From Streptomyces pristinaespiralis (lineage in GTDB: Bacteria > Actinomycetota > Actinomycetes > Streptomycetales > Streptomycetaceae): a stretch of DNA of 64,000 nucleotides. Location of the stretch: NCBI RefSeq assembly GCF_001278075.1, contig NZ_CP011340.1, positions 5,201,001-5,265,000 of the forward strand. The letters run 5' to 3'. This document shows, one piece after another, positions 1 to 8,921 of this stretch. Every line of letters starts with the position of its first letter. Within the stretch, counting starts at the first letter, position 1. The notes beneath the pieces were generated by a model. That model saw nothing but the letters and a program-made list of their open reading frames with translations. It did no database searches and had not been told where the DNA came from. The translations under genes were made by a program, and so were the position numbers.

Positions 1-1
1 C

Positions 2-1027
2 TACGCCGAGATGGCGCTGGCCGGCATCACCGCGGTCGGTGAGTTCCACTATCTGCACCACGCGCCGGGCGGTGTCCCCTACGCCGATCCGAACGCGATG
101 GGTGAGGCGCTGATCGCGGCGGCCGGCGAGGCCGGCATCCGGATCACCCTGCTCGACACCGCCTACCTGTCCGCCGGTTTCGGGGAGCCGCCCACCAGCC
201 ACCAGCTGCGCTTCTCCGACGGCTCGGCGGACGCGTGGGCCGAGCGGACCGACGCGCTGAAGGACGGCGGACACGTACGCATCGGTGCCGCGATCCACTC
301 CGTGCGGGCCGTGCCCGCCGAGCAGCTGCCGACGGTGGCGTCCTGGGCCGCCGCACGCAACGCGCCCCTGCACGTCCACCTCTCCGAGCAGACGGCGGAG
401 AACGACGCCTGCCGCGCCGCGCACGGGCGCACCCCGGCGCAGCTGCTGGCCGACCACGGTGTGCTCGGCGCACGCACCACCGGCGTCCACAACACCCACC
501 TCACGGACGACGACATCGCGTTGCTCGGCGGCACGACGACGGGCACCTGCATGTGCCCGACGACGGAACGCGACCTCGCCGACGGCATCGGCCCCGCCCC
601 CGCCCTCCAGGCGGCCGGCTCGCCCCTGTCCCTGGGCAGCGACAGCCACGCCGTGATCGACCTGCTCGAAGAGGCACGCGCCATGGAGCTCAACGAGCGC
701 CTGCGCTCGCGCACCCGGGGCCACTGGACGGCGGCGGCGCTGCTGCGGGCCGCCACCGCCGACGGTCACGCCGCACTGGGCTGGCACGAAGCGGGCCGCC
801 TCGAGCCGGGCGCGCTCGCGGACTTCACGACCCTCGCGCTGGACACCGTCAGGACAGCGGGGCCGCCACCGCGTCTGGCAGCTGAGACAGCGGTATTCGC
901 CGGGTCGGCCGCGGATGTGCGCCATACGGTCGTGGGTGGCCGCCATGTCGTACGGGACGGGGTCCATGCCGCCGTCCCCGACGCGGCACGAGCTCTGACG
1001 GACGCGATCGCCGCACTGCACGGCTGA
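2..1027 (+). CDS. hutF: Formimidoylglutamate deiminase, 5' end outside the window
   Basis: The frame is open from the first bases, so the N-terminus lies upstream of the window and about 340 C-terminal residues are present. HutF hydrolyses N-formimino-L-glutamate to N-formylglutamate and ammonia in histidine degradation. The amidohydrolase fold is recognisable from the EFHYLHH metal-region motif near the start, the HVHLSEQ segment, the [13 protein letters not shown] stretch and the [14 protein letters not shown] segment carrying a catalytic aspartate. The next gene, hutI, starts 17 nt after the stop on the same strand and catalyses the preceding step, which supports a hut operon. The ATG at position 11 is internal and is not the real start. 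Confidence 0.9.
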   Translation, partial: YAEMALAGITAVGEFHYLHHAPGGVPYADPNAMGEALIAAAGEAGIRITLLDTAYLSAGFGEPPTSHQLRFSDGSADAWAERTDALKDGGHVRIGAAIHSVRAVPAEQLPTVASWAAARNAPLHVHLSEQTAENDACRAAHGRTPAQLLADHGVLGARTTGVHNTHLTDDDIALLGGTTTGTCMCPTTERDLADGIGPAPALQAAGSPLSLGSDSHAVIDLLEEARAMELNERLRSRTRGHWTAAALLRAATADGHAALGWHEAGRLEPGALADFTTLALDTVRTAGPPPRLAAETAVFAGSAADVRHTVVGGRHVVRDGVHAAVPDAARALTDAIAALHG

Positions 1028-1044
1028 AGGAGACACCCCGCATC

Positions 1045-2292
1045 ATGAACAGCGGCCACGAGACGACGAACAACGCCCCGGCGACGCCCGCCCCCGCGAC
1101 GACGAACAGCGCCGTCGCGGCGACGGCCACCGTCATCACCAACATCGCCAGCCTGGTCACCAACGACCCCTCCCTCGGTGACGGATCCCCCCTCGGACTG
1201 ATCCGGGACGCGGCCGTCGTCATCGACGGCGACCGCATCGCCTGGATCGGTGAGAAGAGCAAAGCACCCGCCACTGACAACCGGCTCGACGCCGGCGGCC
1301 GGGCGGTCGTCCCCGGGTTCGTCGACTCGCACTCGCACCTCGTCTTCGCCGGTGACCGCACAGCCGAGTTCAACGCCCGGATGTCCGGGCAGGCGTACGC
1401 CGCGGGCGGCATCCGGACGACCGTCGCCGCGACCCGCGCCGCGAGCGACGCCCAGCTGGACGCCAACGTCGCCCGCTATCTCGCGGAGGCCCTCAGGCAG
1501 GGGACCACCGTCATGGAGACCAAGTCCGGTTACGGGCTCACCGTCGAGGACGAGGCGCGGGCCCTGCGGATCGCCGCAGCGCACACCGACGAGGTCACCT
1601 ACCTCGGGGCGCACATCGTGTCCCCGGACTACGCCGACGACCCGGCGGCCTACGTCGCCCTGGTGACCGGCGAGATGCTCGACGCCTGCGCGCCGTACGC
1701 CCGTTGGGTGGACGTCTTCTGCGAGAAGGGCGCGTTCGACGGTGACCAGGCGCGGGCGATCCTCACCGCGGGCAAGGCTCGGGGCCTCACCCCACGCGTA
1801 CACGCCAACCAGCTCACCTACGGTCCCGGCGTGCAGCTCGCCGTGGAGCTCGAGGCCGCGTCCGCCGACCACTGCACCCACCTCACCGACGCTGACATGG
1901 ACGCGCTCGCCAACAGCGCCACGGTCGCGACGCTGCTGCCCGGCGCCGAGTTCTCGACCCGTGCCGAATGGCCCGACGCCCGCCGGCTCGTCGACGCGGG
2001 TGTGACGGTCGCGCTGTCGACGGACTGCAACCCGGGCTCGTCGTTCACGTCGTCCATGGCGTTCTGCGTCGCGCTCGCCGTACGCGACATGGGGATGACT
2101 CCCGACGAGGCTCTCTGGTCGGCCACGGCGGGCGGCGCGGCGGCCCTGCGCCGCACGGACGTCGGCCGCCTCGGCGTCGGCGCCCGCGCCGATCTCCTGC
2201 TGCTGGACGCGCCCAGCCATGTGCATCTGGCGTACCGTCCGGGCGTTCCGCTGGTGAGCGAGGTGTGGCGGGCCGGCCGTCGCGCGGCGTAG
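1045..2292 (+). CDS. hutI: Imidazolonepropionase
   Basis: HutI hydrolyses 4-imidazolone-5-propanoate to N-formimino-L-glutamate in histidine catabolism. The 415-residue protein has the expected amidohydrolase motifs: [12 protein letters not shown] (metal histidines), [26 protein letters not shown] and [15 protein letters not shown]. The ATG at 1045 follows AAGGAG at about 13 nt. The first 30 or so residues are a Thr/Ala/Asn-rich extension not needed for the fold, so the true N-terminus could be slightly shorter, although no better start is visible. It follows hutF closely and probably shares its transcript. Confidence 0.93.
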   Translation: MNSGHETTNNAPATPAPATTNSAVAATATVITNIASLVTNDPSLGDGSPLGLIRDAAVVIDGDRIAWIGEKSKAPATDNRLDAGGRAVVPGFVDSHSHLVFAGDRTAEFNARMSGQAYAAGGIRTTVAATRAASDAQLDANVARYLAEALRQGTTVMETKSGYGLTVEDEARALRIAAAHTDEVTYLGAHIVSPDYADDPAAYVALVTGEMLDACAPYARWVDVFCEKGAFDGDQARAILTAGKARGLTPRVHANQLTYGPGVQLAVELEAASADHCTHLTDADMDALANSATVATLLPGAEFSTRAEWPDARRLVDAGVTVALSTDCNPGSSFTSSMAFCVALAVRDMGMTPDEALWSATAGGAAALRRTDVGRLGVGARADLLLLDAPSHVHLAYRPGVPLVSEVWRAGRRAA

Positions 2293-2349
2293 GCCCACGC
2301 ACAGCAGGACCGGCCGCGCACGGCCGAGGCCGCCGCCCGGCAGCTGCGG

Positions 2350-2421
2350 CTGCCGCCGCACGACGGCCGGCGCGGCATGACGGCCGGCGCGGCACGACGG
2401 CTGCCGCCGCACGACGGCCGG
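2350..2421. repeat. Direct repeats in the hutI downstream spacer
   Basis: A 21-bp unit (CTGCCGCCGCACGACGGCCGG) occurs at 2350-2370 and again at 2401-2421. Between them a 15-bp unit (ACGGCCGGCGCGGCA) is repeated at 2363-2377 and 2380-2394. A run of CCCGTCCCGT-like units follows to about 2480. The 192-bp gap between the convergent hutI and reductase genes holds nothing else recognisable. Confidence 0.8.
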
Positions 2422-2484
2422 TGCCACCGGGGCCGGGCGGCTCGGCCGTCCCGTCCCGTCCCGGCCCGTCCCGTCCCGGGCGGC

Positions 2485-3366
2485 TCAGGGCGTCCCGGGA
2501 AGCAGGTGCCGCCAGCTGCCCGGGTGCGCCACCAGGTAGTCGTGCAGTCCCTGTGCCGGGTGGCCCGTCAGACGTGGCACCGCGTCGGAGACGGTGGCCA
2601 TCTCGCCCTTCGCGATCGCCTCGTACGAGCTGACCCAGCCCGTCACCTCCCAGTCCTCCGCGCCGTACCCGGCCCTCGAGGCGTACGCCTCTTCGCGGGA
2701 CTCCAGGTGGTAGCGGACGGCCCGGCCGGTGACCTCGCTCAGCGTCTCCGCGGCCTCGGCGAGGGTGAAGGCGCCGGGACCGGTGAGGTCGTACACGACC
2801 CTGTCGTGCGTGCGGGTCCCGTCCAGCAGTACGGCCGCCGCCGCGTCGGCGATGTCGTCGTGGGCGACGGCGGCCACCCGGCCCTGGCCGCCCGGACCGC
2901 GCAGCACCCCGTCCTTGCCGGTCATCGAAGGGAACGCGGCCAGATAGAAGTTGTCCCGCAGGAAGGTGTGGCGCACGCCGCAGGAGCGGATGTACTGCTC
3001 GGTGTGCCAGTGGTCGCGGGCGAAGGTGAACGTCGCGTCCGGCGCCGCGCCGACGAACGACACGTACACGATCCGCTCGATACCGGCGGCGACCGCGGCG
3101 TCCACCGCCGTGCAGTGCTCCTTCACCCGGCCCGCCGCCTCGTGCGCGGAGACCATGAACAGGGTCTGCGCCCCGTCGAGGGCCCGCCGCATCGCCTCAC
3201 CGTCGCCGTAGGAGGCGGGGCGGGCCACGGTCGCGCCCGGCAGTTCGGGCAGCCGGGTGGGATCGCGGCCGATCAGCCGCGTCGCGGCGTCCGCACCGGA
3301 GAGCCGGCGCGCCACCCGGCCCCCGACGCGGCCGCTCGCTCCGGTGACTGCGATGACTGGGAGCAT
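2485..3366 (-). CDS. NmrA-like NAD(P)-binding SDR family protein
   Basis: This 293-residue atypical short-chain dehydrogenase begins with the Rossmann motif TGASGRVGGRVARRL. It resembles NmrA and the NAD(P)H:quinone oxidoreductase QorB/YtfG group, with a VSFVGAAPDATFTFARDHWHTEQ stretch replacing the usual YxxxK. The likely role is a redox-sensing or quinone-reducing protein; the substrate cannot be told. The frame continues upstream, but the ATG at 3366 has GGAGAGGA about 7 nt before it and starts directly at the nucleotide-binding strand, so I chose it. It is divergent from the racemase gene. Confidence 0.82.
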   Translation of the reverse strand: MLPVIAVTGASGRVGGRVARRLSGADAATRLIGRDPTRLPELPGATVARPASYGDGEAMRRALDGAQTLFMVSAHEAAGRVKEHCTAVDAAVAAGIERIVYVSFVGAAPDATFTFARDHWHTEQYIRSCGVRHTFLRDNFYLAAFPSMTGKDGVLRGPGGQGRVAAVAHDDIADAAAAVLLDGTRTHDRVVYDLTGPGAFTLAEAAETLSEVTGRAVRYHLESREEAYASRAGYGAEDWEVTGWVSSYEAIAKGEMATVSDAVPRLTGHPAQGLHDYLVAHPGSWRHLLPGTP

Positions 3367-3488
3367 GACGCTGTCCTCTCCTGCTGCTGCGCGGTCCTCT
3401 CCTGCCGGGACGCGCGGTCCGGCCGGTGTGCCCACCAGTCTCCCGGGCGCCGGCGGCCCGGTGGCGCACGACATGCGACAGTGGGCGG

Positions 3489-4178
3489 ATGCGAACCATC
3501 GGGCTGATCGGCGGCATGAGCTGGGAATCCAGTGCGGAGTACTACCGGCTTCTCAACGAGCTCGTACGGGACCGGCTCGGTGGGCTCCATTCGGCGCGAT
3601 GCGTGCTCCACTCCGTCGACTTCGCCGAGATCGAGCAGCTCCAGACGGCCGGTGAGTGGGAGCGGGCCGGGGAGATCCTCGCGTCGGCCGCCAGAGGTCT
3701 CGAGGCCGCCGGTGCCGACCTGCTGCTGATCTGCACCAACACCATGCACAAGGTCGCCGGCCAGGTCGAGGCGGCGGTCCGGGTGCCGCTGCTGCACCTG
3801 GCGGACGCCACCGCCGAGGCGGTCAAGGCCCGTGGCCTCACCCGCGTCGGCCTGCTCGGCACCGCCTTCACGATGGAGCAGGACTTCTACCGCGCACGCC
3901 TCGCCGGTCACGGGCTCGAGGTCCTCACCCCGGACGCAGAGGGGCGCGCGCTGGTGCACCGGGTGATCTACGACGAGTTGTGCCTCGGCGTCGTACGGGA
4001 CGAGTCCCGCGCCCGCTACCAGGACGTCATCGGCGAGCTTGTCGCCGCCGGAGCGGAGGGCGTCGTCCTCGGCTGCACCGAGATCGAGCTGCTGATCGGC
4101 CCGGACGACAGCCCTGTGCCGGTCTTCCCGACGACCAGGCTGCACGCGCAGGCGGCCGTCGAGGCCGCGCTGGCCTGA
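3489..4178 (+). CDS. Aspartate/glutamate racemase family protein
   Basis: The 229-residue protein begins MRTIGLIGGMSWESSAEYYR, the typical start of the YgeA/RacX amino-acid racemase branch. Two cysteine motifs expected for PLP-independent racemases are present: ICTNTMHK (about residue 84) and LGCTEIELLI (about residue 195). It probably interconverts L and D amino acids, which would suit peptidoglycan or D-amino-acid metabolism; the substrate cannot be deduced. The ATG at 3489 gives the normal N-terminus. An in-frame start at 3426 would add 21 residues without homology. Confidence 0.85.
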   Translation: MRTIGLIGGMSWESSAEYYRLLNELVRDRLGGLHSARCVLHSVDFAEIEQLQTAGEWERAGEILASAARGLEAAGADLLLICTNTMHKVAGQVEAAVRVPLLHLADATAEAVKARGLTRVGLLGTAFTMEQDFYRARLAGHGLEVLTPDAEGRALVHRVIYDELCLGVVRDESRARYQDVIGELVAAGAEGVVLGCTEIELLIGPDDSPVPVFPTTRLHAQAAVEAALA

Positions 4179-4195
4179 GCCCGGACGGGCAGCGC

Positions 4196-4255
4196 GCGGA
4201 CCGGCCTGTTCCGCACCACGCACCGGCCGGATCCACCCGGCGGACCGGCCTGTTC
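4196..4255. repeat. 16-bp direct repeat after the racemase gene
   Basis: GCGGACCGGCCTGTTC occurs at 4196-4211 and again at 4240-4255, separated by a similar GC-rich stretch. It lies in the 222-bp gap between the racemase and the CelD-type gene. It resembles the duplicated units downstream of hutI in being a short local duplication in intergenic DNA. Confidence 0.7.
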
Positions 4256-4317
4256 GCACGACGCACCGCAGGGGCGCGCGGGCGAACCGGCACGCGTCAG
4301 AAGAAACCTGGCGCTCC

Positions 4318-4344
4318 CTACCGTGTCGGTATTTCGGCCGGTAG
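4318..4344. promoter_or_regulatory. Inverted repeat ahead of the CelD-type gene
   Basis: CTACCG at 4318 is mirrored by CGGTAG ending at 4344, around a centre of TGTCGGTATTTCGG. It lies about 60 bp before the preferred TTG start of the next gene and overlaps an alternative GTG start. It may be an operator or a leader hairpin; the function is inferred only from position. Confidence 0.3.
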
Positions 4345-4400
4345 CGTCGCTCTTCTTGGGGCGAGCCGTTGAAAGCTCGAGAGCAGGGCCGGGGGCCGAG

Positions 4401-5489
4401 TTGAGCGATGTGCGGATCAGTGTCGTGACGCCGGGGGAGCTGGGCGCGAGCCAGACGGAGGCGTGGCGGGAGATGCGCGCGCATACGGAAGCGCCCGCGA
4501 ACCCGTTCATGGAGCCCGAGTTCACGCTCGCGGTCGGCCGGGTCCGGGCCCCGGCGCGAGTGGCCGTGCTGTGGGAGGGCGGGGAGCCGGCCGGGTTCTT
4601 CCCGCACGAGCGGGGGCCGTTGGGGCGCGGCCGGGCCATCGGTCTCGGGGTGTCCGACTGCCAGGGCGCGGTCCTGCGGCCCGGCCTCGGCATCGATCCG
4701 CGCGAGCTGCTGCGGGCGTGCTCGCTGTCGGCCTGGGAGTTCGACAACCTCGAGGCGGGCCAGAAACTGTTCGAACCGGACGCGGCCGACGCCTTCGGCT
4801 CGCCCGTCATCGAGGTCGCCACCGGCTACGCCGCATACGAGGAGCAGCTCCGGGAGCGGTCGCCCAGGTTCCTGCGCACCACGCTCGCGAAGGAGCGAGA
4901 ACTCGGGCGCCGGGCGGGCGGCGTGCGGTTCGTCCTGGACGAGCGGGACCCGGCGGCGCTGCGGACGCTGATGTCCTGGAAGTCCGCCCAGTACCGCGGG
5001 ACCGGCCGCCGGGACCGCTTCTCACAGCGGTGGACCAGCACCCTGGTGCGGCAGCTGCACGAGTCGAGGGCGGCCGGCTGCCGAGGGACGCTCTCCGTGC
5101 TGTACGCAGGGGACCGGCCGGTCGCCGCGCACTTCGGGCTGCGCTCGCGGACCGTGCTGTCCTGCTGGTTCCCGGCGTACGACCCCGGGTTCGCCTCGTT
5201 CTCACCCGGCCTGATCCTGCATCTGAGGATGGCGGAGGCGGCGGCCGGCGAGGGGATCGCGCTGCTGGACCTCGGCCGTGGGGCCGCCGAGTACAAGGAC
5301 GCCCTCAAGACCGGCGAGCTGCGTGTCCACGAGGGCGCGTCCCTGCGGCTGGGGCCGGGGGCGGCGCTGTACTGGCTCGGCCGCGAACCGGTGCGCCGCG
5401 CCCATGGGTTCGTCCGCGGCCACCCGTGGCTCGCCGCGCAGGCCCGACGGGTGCTGAACCGGGTGGGCCGGCTGCGTGGCACCCGCTGA
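4401..5489 (+). CDS. GNAT-fold acyltransferase, CelD/BcsL type
   Basis: The protein of about 362 residues belongs to the GNAT_6 group once linked to cellulose biosynthesis (CelD/BcsL). The core runs from about residue 140 to 320 with the segments MSWKSAQYRGTGRRDRF and VLYAGDRPVAAHFGLRSRTVLSCWFPAYDP, then LDLGRGAAEYKDALK. The family transfers acyl or aminoacyl groups to surface polymers or peptides; the acceptor is unknown. I favour the TTG at 4401 because the sequence that follows (SDVRISVVTPGELG) looks like a normal start. The GTG at 4323 is an in-frame alternative. A glycosyltransferase and a membrane protein follow, suggesting an exopolysaccharide or glycolipid function. Confidence 0.75.
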   Translation: MSDVRISVVTPGELGASQTEAWREMRAHTEAPANPFMEPEFTLAVGRVRAPARVAVLWEGGEPAGFFPHERGPLGRGRAIGLGVSDCQGAVLRPGLGIDPRELLRACSLSAWEFDNLEAGQKLFEPDAADAFGSPVIEVATGYAAYEEQLRERSPRFLRTTLAKERELGRRAGGVRFVLDERDPAALRTLMSWKSAQYRGTGRRDRFSQRWTSTLVRQLHESRAAGCRGTLSVLYAGDRPVAAHFGLRSRTVLSCWFPAYDPGFASFSPGLILHLRMAEAAAGEGIALLDLGRGAAEYKDALKTGELRVHEGASLRLGPGAALYWLGREPVRRAHGFVRGHPWLAAQARRVLNRVGRLRGTR

Positions 5490-5552
5490 CGCCGGACGCG
5501 GCCCGAAGGGGCACGGCCGGCCGCGCACCGTACGCACACCAGAGGGACACGC

Positions 5553-6887
5553 ATGCTGAGCAGATCACCGCGGCCCGCCGCGCCCCGGCCGCCGGCGCCG
5601 ATGCGGGTGGTGGAACTGGACCTCGACGGCCCCGACGGGGAGGTCCTCGCCTTCGGTCCGGCCCCGTACGGGCGGGCATCCGGCCGGCCCGGCGCCCCGC
5701 CCACGGCGGAGCGGGCCCCCGCGGCGGACGTCGTCTTCGCACTGGTCCGGCTGCGCGGGCTGCCCGTCGCCACCGTGGTGTGCCGCGTACCGCCCGGGCG
5801 CAGGGCCGCCGACGCCGTCGCCGTGGCCGCCCGCGCGCGGCTCGCCGGCCGGGGGGCGCCGGCCGCGCCGCCGCACGGCGACCTGCCGCGTACCAGTGTC
5901 GTCGTCGCCACCCGTGAGGGGGCCGACGGGCTGCCCCGCACCCTGGATTCGCTGATCGCCCAGGACCACCCGGATTACGAGATAGTCGTCGTCGACAGCG
6001 CCCCCGTCACGACCGCCACCCGCGATCTCGTGGAGAACAAGTACGGCGGCCTGCGGACCGTACGCGTCCGGTACGTCGGTGAACCGGTGCCGGGCCTCGC
6101 CGTGGCCCACAACCGGGGCGTCACCGTCGCCGACGGCGCGGTGCTCGCGTTCACCGACGACGACGTGGTCGCGGACCCGCGGTGGCTCACCGCGCTCACC
6201 GCGCCGTTCGCGGACGACCCGCGGCTCGGCTGCACGACGGGCCTGACCCTGCCCGCCCGGCTGGGCACCCCGGCGCAGATCCTGCCGGAGAGCCGCGACG
6301 GCTTCGTCAAGGAGTTCACGCCCCGTACGTACGACCCGCTGCGCCCGCCCGCCGGCCGGCCGCTGTTCCCGTTCGCCGCGGGCAGCTTCGGAACCGGGGC
6401 CAACATGGCCTTCCGGGCCGGCGTGCTGCGCGGCCTGGGCGGTTTCGACCCGGCCACCGGCGCGGGCACGCCCGCACGCGGCGGCGACGACGTGTACGCG
6501 TTCGTCTCCGTCCTCGCCGCGGGGTACCGGCTGCGCTGCACGCCGCAGGCGCTGGTGTGGCACCACCGCGAGACGTGGCGGGACCTGACCGGGCAGGCGT
6601 ACGGACACGGCGCCGGACTGACCGCCGCCCTGACCGCCCTGATGGTCCGCCGCCCGGGGCTGCTGCCCGCGATGCTGCGCAGACTGCCGGCCGGCCTCGC
6701 CCACGCCCGTGCCGTCACCGCGTCCCGGGAGGCCGGTACGGGCGGGGCGCACGGGGCGGGGGAGTACCCGTGGCCGCGCCATCTGTCCCGGCTGGAACGC
6801 CGCGGGATGGTCGCAGGCCCGCTCGGGTACCTGCGGGCACGGCTACGGCTGCGGGGCTCCGAACTGCCCGAAGTACGGGTTCCCTGA
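5553..6887 (+). CDS. Family 2 glycosyltransferase
   Basis: The 444-residue protein carries a GT-A domain from about residue 110 to 345: TSVVVATREGADGLPRTLDSL, EIVVVDS, VAHNRGV and the metal-binding FTDDDVV. The first 100 residues are Pro/Arg-rich with a variable LDLDGPDGEVLAFG segment and may form a separate small domain. No clear membrane helix is present. It probably transfers a sugar from a nucleotide donor to a surface or lipid acceptor. It follows the CelD-type gene by about 60 bp with a GAGGGA ribosome site before the ATG. Confidence 0.85.
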   Translation: MLSRSPRPAAPRPPAPMRVVELDLDGPDGEVLAFGPAPYGRASGRPGAPPTAERAPAADVVFALVRLRGLPVATVVCRVPPGRRAADAVAVAARARLAGRGAPAAPPHGDLPRTSVVVATREGADGLPRTLDSLIAQDHPDYEIVVVDSAPVTTATRDLVENKYGGLRTVRVRYVGEPVPGLAVAHNRGVTVADGAVLAFTDDDVVADPRWLTALTAPFADDPRLGCTTGLTLPARLGTPAQILPESRDGFVKEFTPRTYDPLRPPAGRPLFPFAAGSFGTGANMAFRAGVLRGLGGFDPATGAGTPARGGDDVYAFVSVLAAGYRLRCTPQALVWHHRETWRDLTGQAYGHGAGLTAALTALMVRRPGLLPAMLRRLPAGLAHARAVTASREAGTGGAHGAGEYPWPRHLSRLERRGMVAGPLGYLRARLRLRGSELPEVRVP

Positions 6888-6918
6888 CCCACCGGTGCCC
6901 CCACTCCGGTGATGCGGG

Positions 6919-7350
6919 TCACGCGACGGGCCCCTTCCGCGGCGGGGACACCGAGCGGACCGCCGGCGCCCGGCCGACGAGTCGCGGGCAGCACGCGGCG
7001 ACCGTGGTCGCCGCGGCGAGCAGGACCAGCAGCCGCAGTCCGCTGAAGGAGCCGGCCGCGAGCAGCGCCGTCGCGCAGAGGACCGCCGCGCTCACGCTCA
7101 GGAAGAGCGCCAGCACAAGCTGCTCCAGCCGGTCCGAGTCGCGCGTGAAGCCGTCTTCCCGGCTGCCGGCGCCGTAACGGCGCAGGGCGGGCGCGCAGAC
7201 GCGTACGACGGCGGCGCCGGGGCCAGCGAGGAGGAACGCGACGACGGGCAGCGTGCGCAGCGGCGAGGCGGCGGGCAGCGCGGTGGCGGCCACCGCGCAC
7301 CAGCCCACCAGTGGCGGCAGCAGCCTGAGTGCCAGCGACGCGGGTCTCAT
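6919..7350 (-). CDS. Small multi-pass membrane protein of unknown function
   Basis: The 143-residue protein has hydrophobic stretches at about residues 5-25, 28-50, 80-98 and 102-120. Charged loops separate them, including GSREDGFTRDSDRLEQ. No family motif was recognised. The ATG at 7350 has an AGGGGG ribosome site. It also overlaps by ATGA the stop of the upstream frame at 7347-7613, which would fit translational coupling. It is convergent with the glycosyltransferase gene, whose stop is only about 30 bp away. Confidence 0.6.
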   Translation of the reverse strand: MRPASLALRLLPPLVGWCAVAATALPAASPLRTLPVVAFLLAGPGAAVVRVCAPALRRYGAGSREDGFTRDSDRLEQLVLALFLSVSAAVLCATALLAAGSFSGLRLLVLLAAATTVAACCPRLVGRAPAVRSVSPPRKGPVA

Positions 7351-7613
7351 GGTGTGCCCCCTGGCGTGGGCCTCGGCCCCTGGTGAGCAGGAAGTACGCC
7401 CGGCCCGGCGGGGCCACGCGTCCTCGGGGAACCGGTAGTCGCCGGTCTCTCCGTACGAGGCGTACGCCGGCGGTTTGTTGCGGTGTGCGGCAACGACGCC
7501 GCACAAGGACCGGGACGGCATGGCGGCCCGTACAGGTACTTTCTGCCCGGACGGCGGCGCACCAGTTCTTCGAGCGGTGCGTACGCCTGTGGGCAGCCCT
7601 CCCCAAGAGCCAT
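7347..7613 (-). pseudogene. Possible short or frameshifted gene upstream of the membrane protein
   Basis: An ATG at 7613 is preceded by GGGGGGAA at 5 nt and by a good promoter (-35 TTGACG, 18 bp, -10 CACATT), so a transcribed gene start looks real. The first 30 codons read MALGEGCPQAYAPLEELV and look protein-like. The frame then turns Arg/Pro-rich, while the next frame carries the more natural stretch PPAYASYGETGDYRFPEDAW. This suggests a decayed gene or a sequencing frameshift. The 88-codon frame ends in a TGA overlapping the next ATG, so an intact coupled small protein is the alternative. Confidence 0.35.
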
Positions 7614-7640
7614 GTGTTTCCCCCCACTTGCCCCTCGGTC

Positions 7641-7670
7641 AATGTGGACCGATCGGGACTGTCCCGTCAA
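7641..7670 (-). promoter_or_regulatory. Predicted housekeeping-type promoter
   Basis: On the minus strand TTGACG (7665-7670) and CACATT (7641-7646) are separated by 18 bp. The start of transcription would fall near 7634, about 20 nt before the ATG at 7613. It sits just below the sigma-factor terminator and would drive the 7347-7613 frame and the membrane protein gene. Confidence 0.5.
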
Positions 7671-7677
7671 TAACGGG

Positions 7678-7710
7678 GAAGGGCCCATTCCTTGACGGAA
7701 TGGGCCCTTC
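7678..7710. terminator. Perfect 14-bp hairpin after the sigma gene
   Basis: GAAGGGCCCATTCC (7678-7691) pairs perfectly with GGAATGGGCCCTTC (7697-7710) around a 5-nt loop TTGAC. It begins about 24 bp past the stop of the sigma-factor gene and should terminate its transcript. Confidence 0.85.
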
Positions 7711-7733
7711 CGAGGGCAGGTGCGAGGGTCCTG

Positions 7734-8627
7734 TCACTCCTCCAGCGTCAGGCCCTTGCGGAGCCTGCGGAGCGTCCGCGACAGCAGCCTGGACACGTGC
7801 ATCTGCGAGATGCCGAGTTCTTCACCGATCTCCGACTGCGTCATGTTGGCGACGAAGCGGAGGGAGAGGATCTTGCGGTCCCGCGGGGGAAGGCTCGCGA
7901 TCATCGGCCTGAGCGACTCGATGTACTCGATGCCCTCGAGTCCGTGGTCCTCGTAGCCGATGCGGTTGGCGAGGGCGCCCTCGCTGTCGTCCTCCTCGGG
8001 CTGGGCGTCCAGCGAGCTCGCGGTGTACGCGTTGCTCGCGGCCATGCCTTCCACGACCTCGTCCCGGCCGATGTCGAGCCGCTGCGCGAGCTCGTCGACG
8101 GTGGGGGCGCGGTCGAGCTGCTGGGAGAGCTCGTCACCGGCCTTCGCGAGGTCGAGACGCAGTTCCTGGAGCCGGCGCGGCACCCGCACCGACCAACTGG
8201 TGTCGCGGAAGAAGCGCTTGATCTCGCCGATGATGGTCGGCATCGCGAAGGTGGGGAACTCGACGCCGCGGCTGAGTTCGAAGCGGTCGATCGCCTTGAT
8301 CAGGCCGATCGTGCCGACCTGGATGATGTCCTCCATCGGTTCGCTGCGGGTGCGGAACCGTGAGGCGGCGAACTTGACCAGCGCGAGGTTCAGTTCCACC
8401 AGGGTGTTGCGGACGTACGCGTACTCGTGCGTGCCCTCCTCGAGGGACGCGAGGCGTGCGAAGAGCGTCTTGGACAGTTCTCGCGCGTCCACCGCTCCCA
8501 CTTGTTCGAACGGCGGGATCTCCGGAAGACCCTCGAGGGCTTCGGGGCCCGCGACCTGTTCGTCGGTGGGGGTGGACAGTGTCGACGGCGCGGTGGGGGT
8601 TCGCGATGCGTCGAGCCGGGGTGACAT
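7734..8627 (-). CDS. RNA polymerase sigma factor, SigB/SigF family
   Basis: The 297-residue alternative sigma factor belongs to the SigB/SigF/SigG group used for stress and development in Gram-positive bacteria. Region 2 is seen in NTLVELNLALVKFAASRFRTRSEPMEDIIQVGTIGLIKAIDRF and FPTFAMPTIIGEIKRFFRD. Region 3 follows (VRVPRRLQELRLDL). Region 4 has the helix-turn-helix TQSEIGEELGISQMHVSRLLSRTLRRLR. The first 50 residues are a Pro/Thr-rich tail. I chose the ATG at 8627 for its GGAGGAGACC ribosome site. The divergent STAS and HATPase genes next door suggest control by partner switching. It may correspond to a sigI-like locus of S. coelicolor, but that is unverified. Confidence 0.9.
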   Translation of the reverse strand: MSPRLDASRTPTAPSTLSTPTDEQVAGPEALEGLPEIPPFEQVGAVDARELSKTLFARLASLEEGTHEYAYVRNTLVELNLALVKFAASRFRTRSEPMEDIIQVGTIGLIKAIDRFELSRGVEFPTFAMPTIIGEIKRFFRDTSWSVRVPRRLQELRLDLAKAGDELSQQLDRAPTVDELAQRLDIGRDEVVEGMAASNAYTASSLDAQPEEDDSEGALANRIGYEDHGLEGIEYIESLRPMIASLPPRDRKILSLRFVANMTQSEIGEELGISQMHVSRLLSRTLRRLRKGLTLEE

Positions 8628-8921
8628 GGTCTCCTCCATCGTTCTCGGCATATGGCTGCCGAAGCCCATACCTGCTGCTGCGGTGAGCGGCGCCTCCAAA
8701 GCCGGCCGTGTTGGTTGTGTCCGTACTAGCCCTACCCGGTCTGCCACGACGATCGCAAGTGGCATATCTGCATGATGTCCGTATTGTCGGTTAGTTCGGC
8801 TACCGGTGTGCGCGTGGAGGGCGTAGGGTTCGACGGACGTCAGCGCTGTCCGTCGACGGGGCTGGTGTGATGCACGACACAGTGGGCGACACACTGAAAC
8901 GACACGGCGAAAAGGGACGGC

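Noticed and set aside
4323..4400. GTG at 4323 as the start of the CelD-type gene
   Set aside because: It lies on the inverted repeat, and the 26 added residues lack protein-like conservation; kept only as an alternative.
8628..8921. SigB-type promoters in the sigma/STAS divergent region (GGGTAG near 8738 on the minus strand, GGCTAC near 8805 on the plus strand)
   Set aside because: The -35 GNNT element is missing at 14-16 bp in both cases, so I do not list them as sites.
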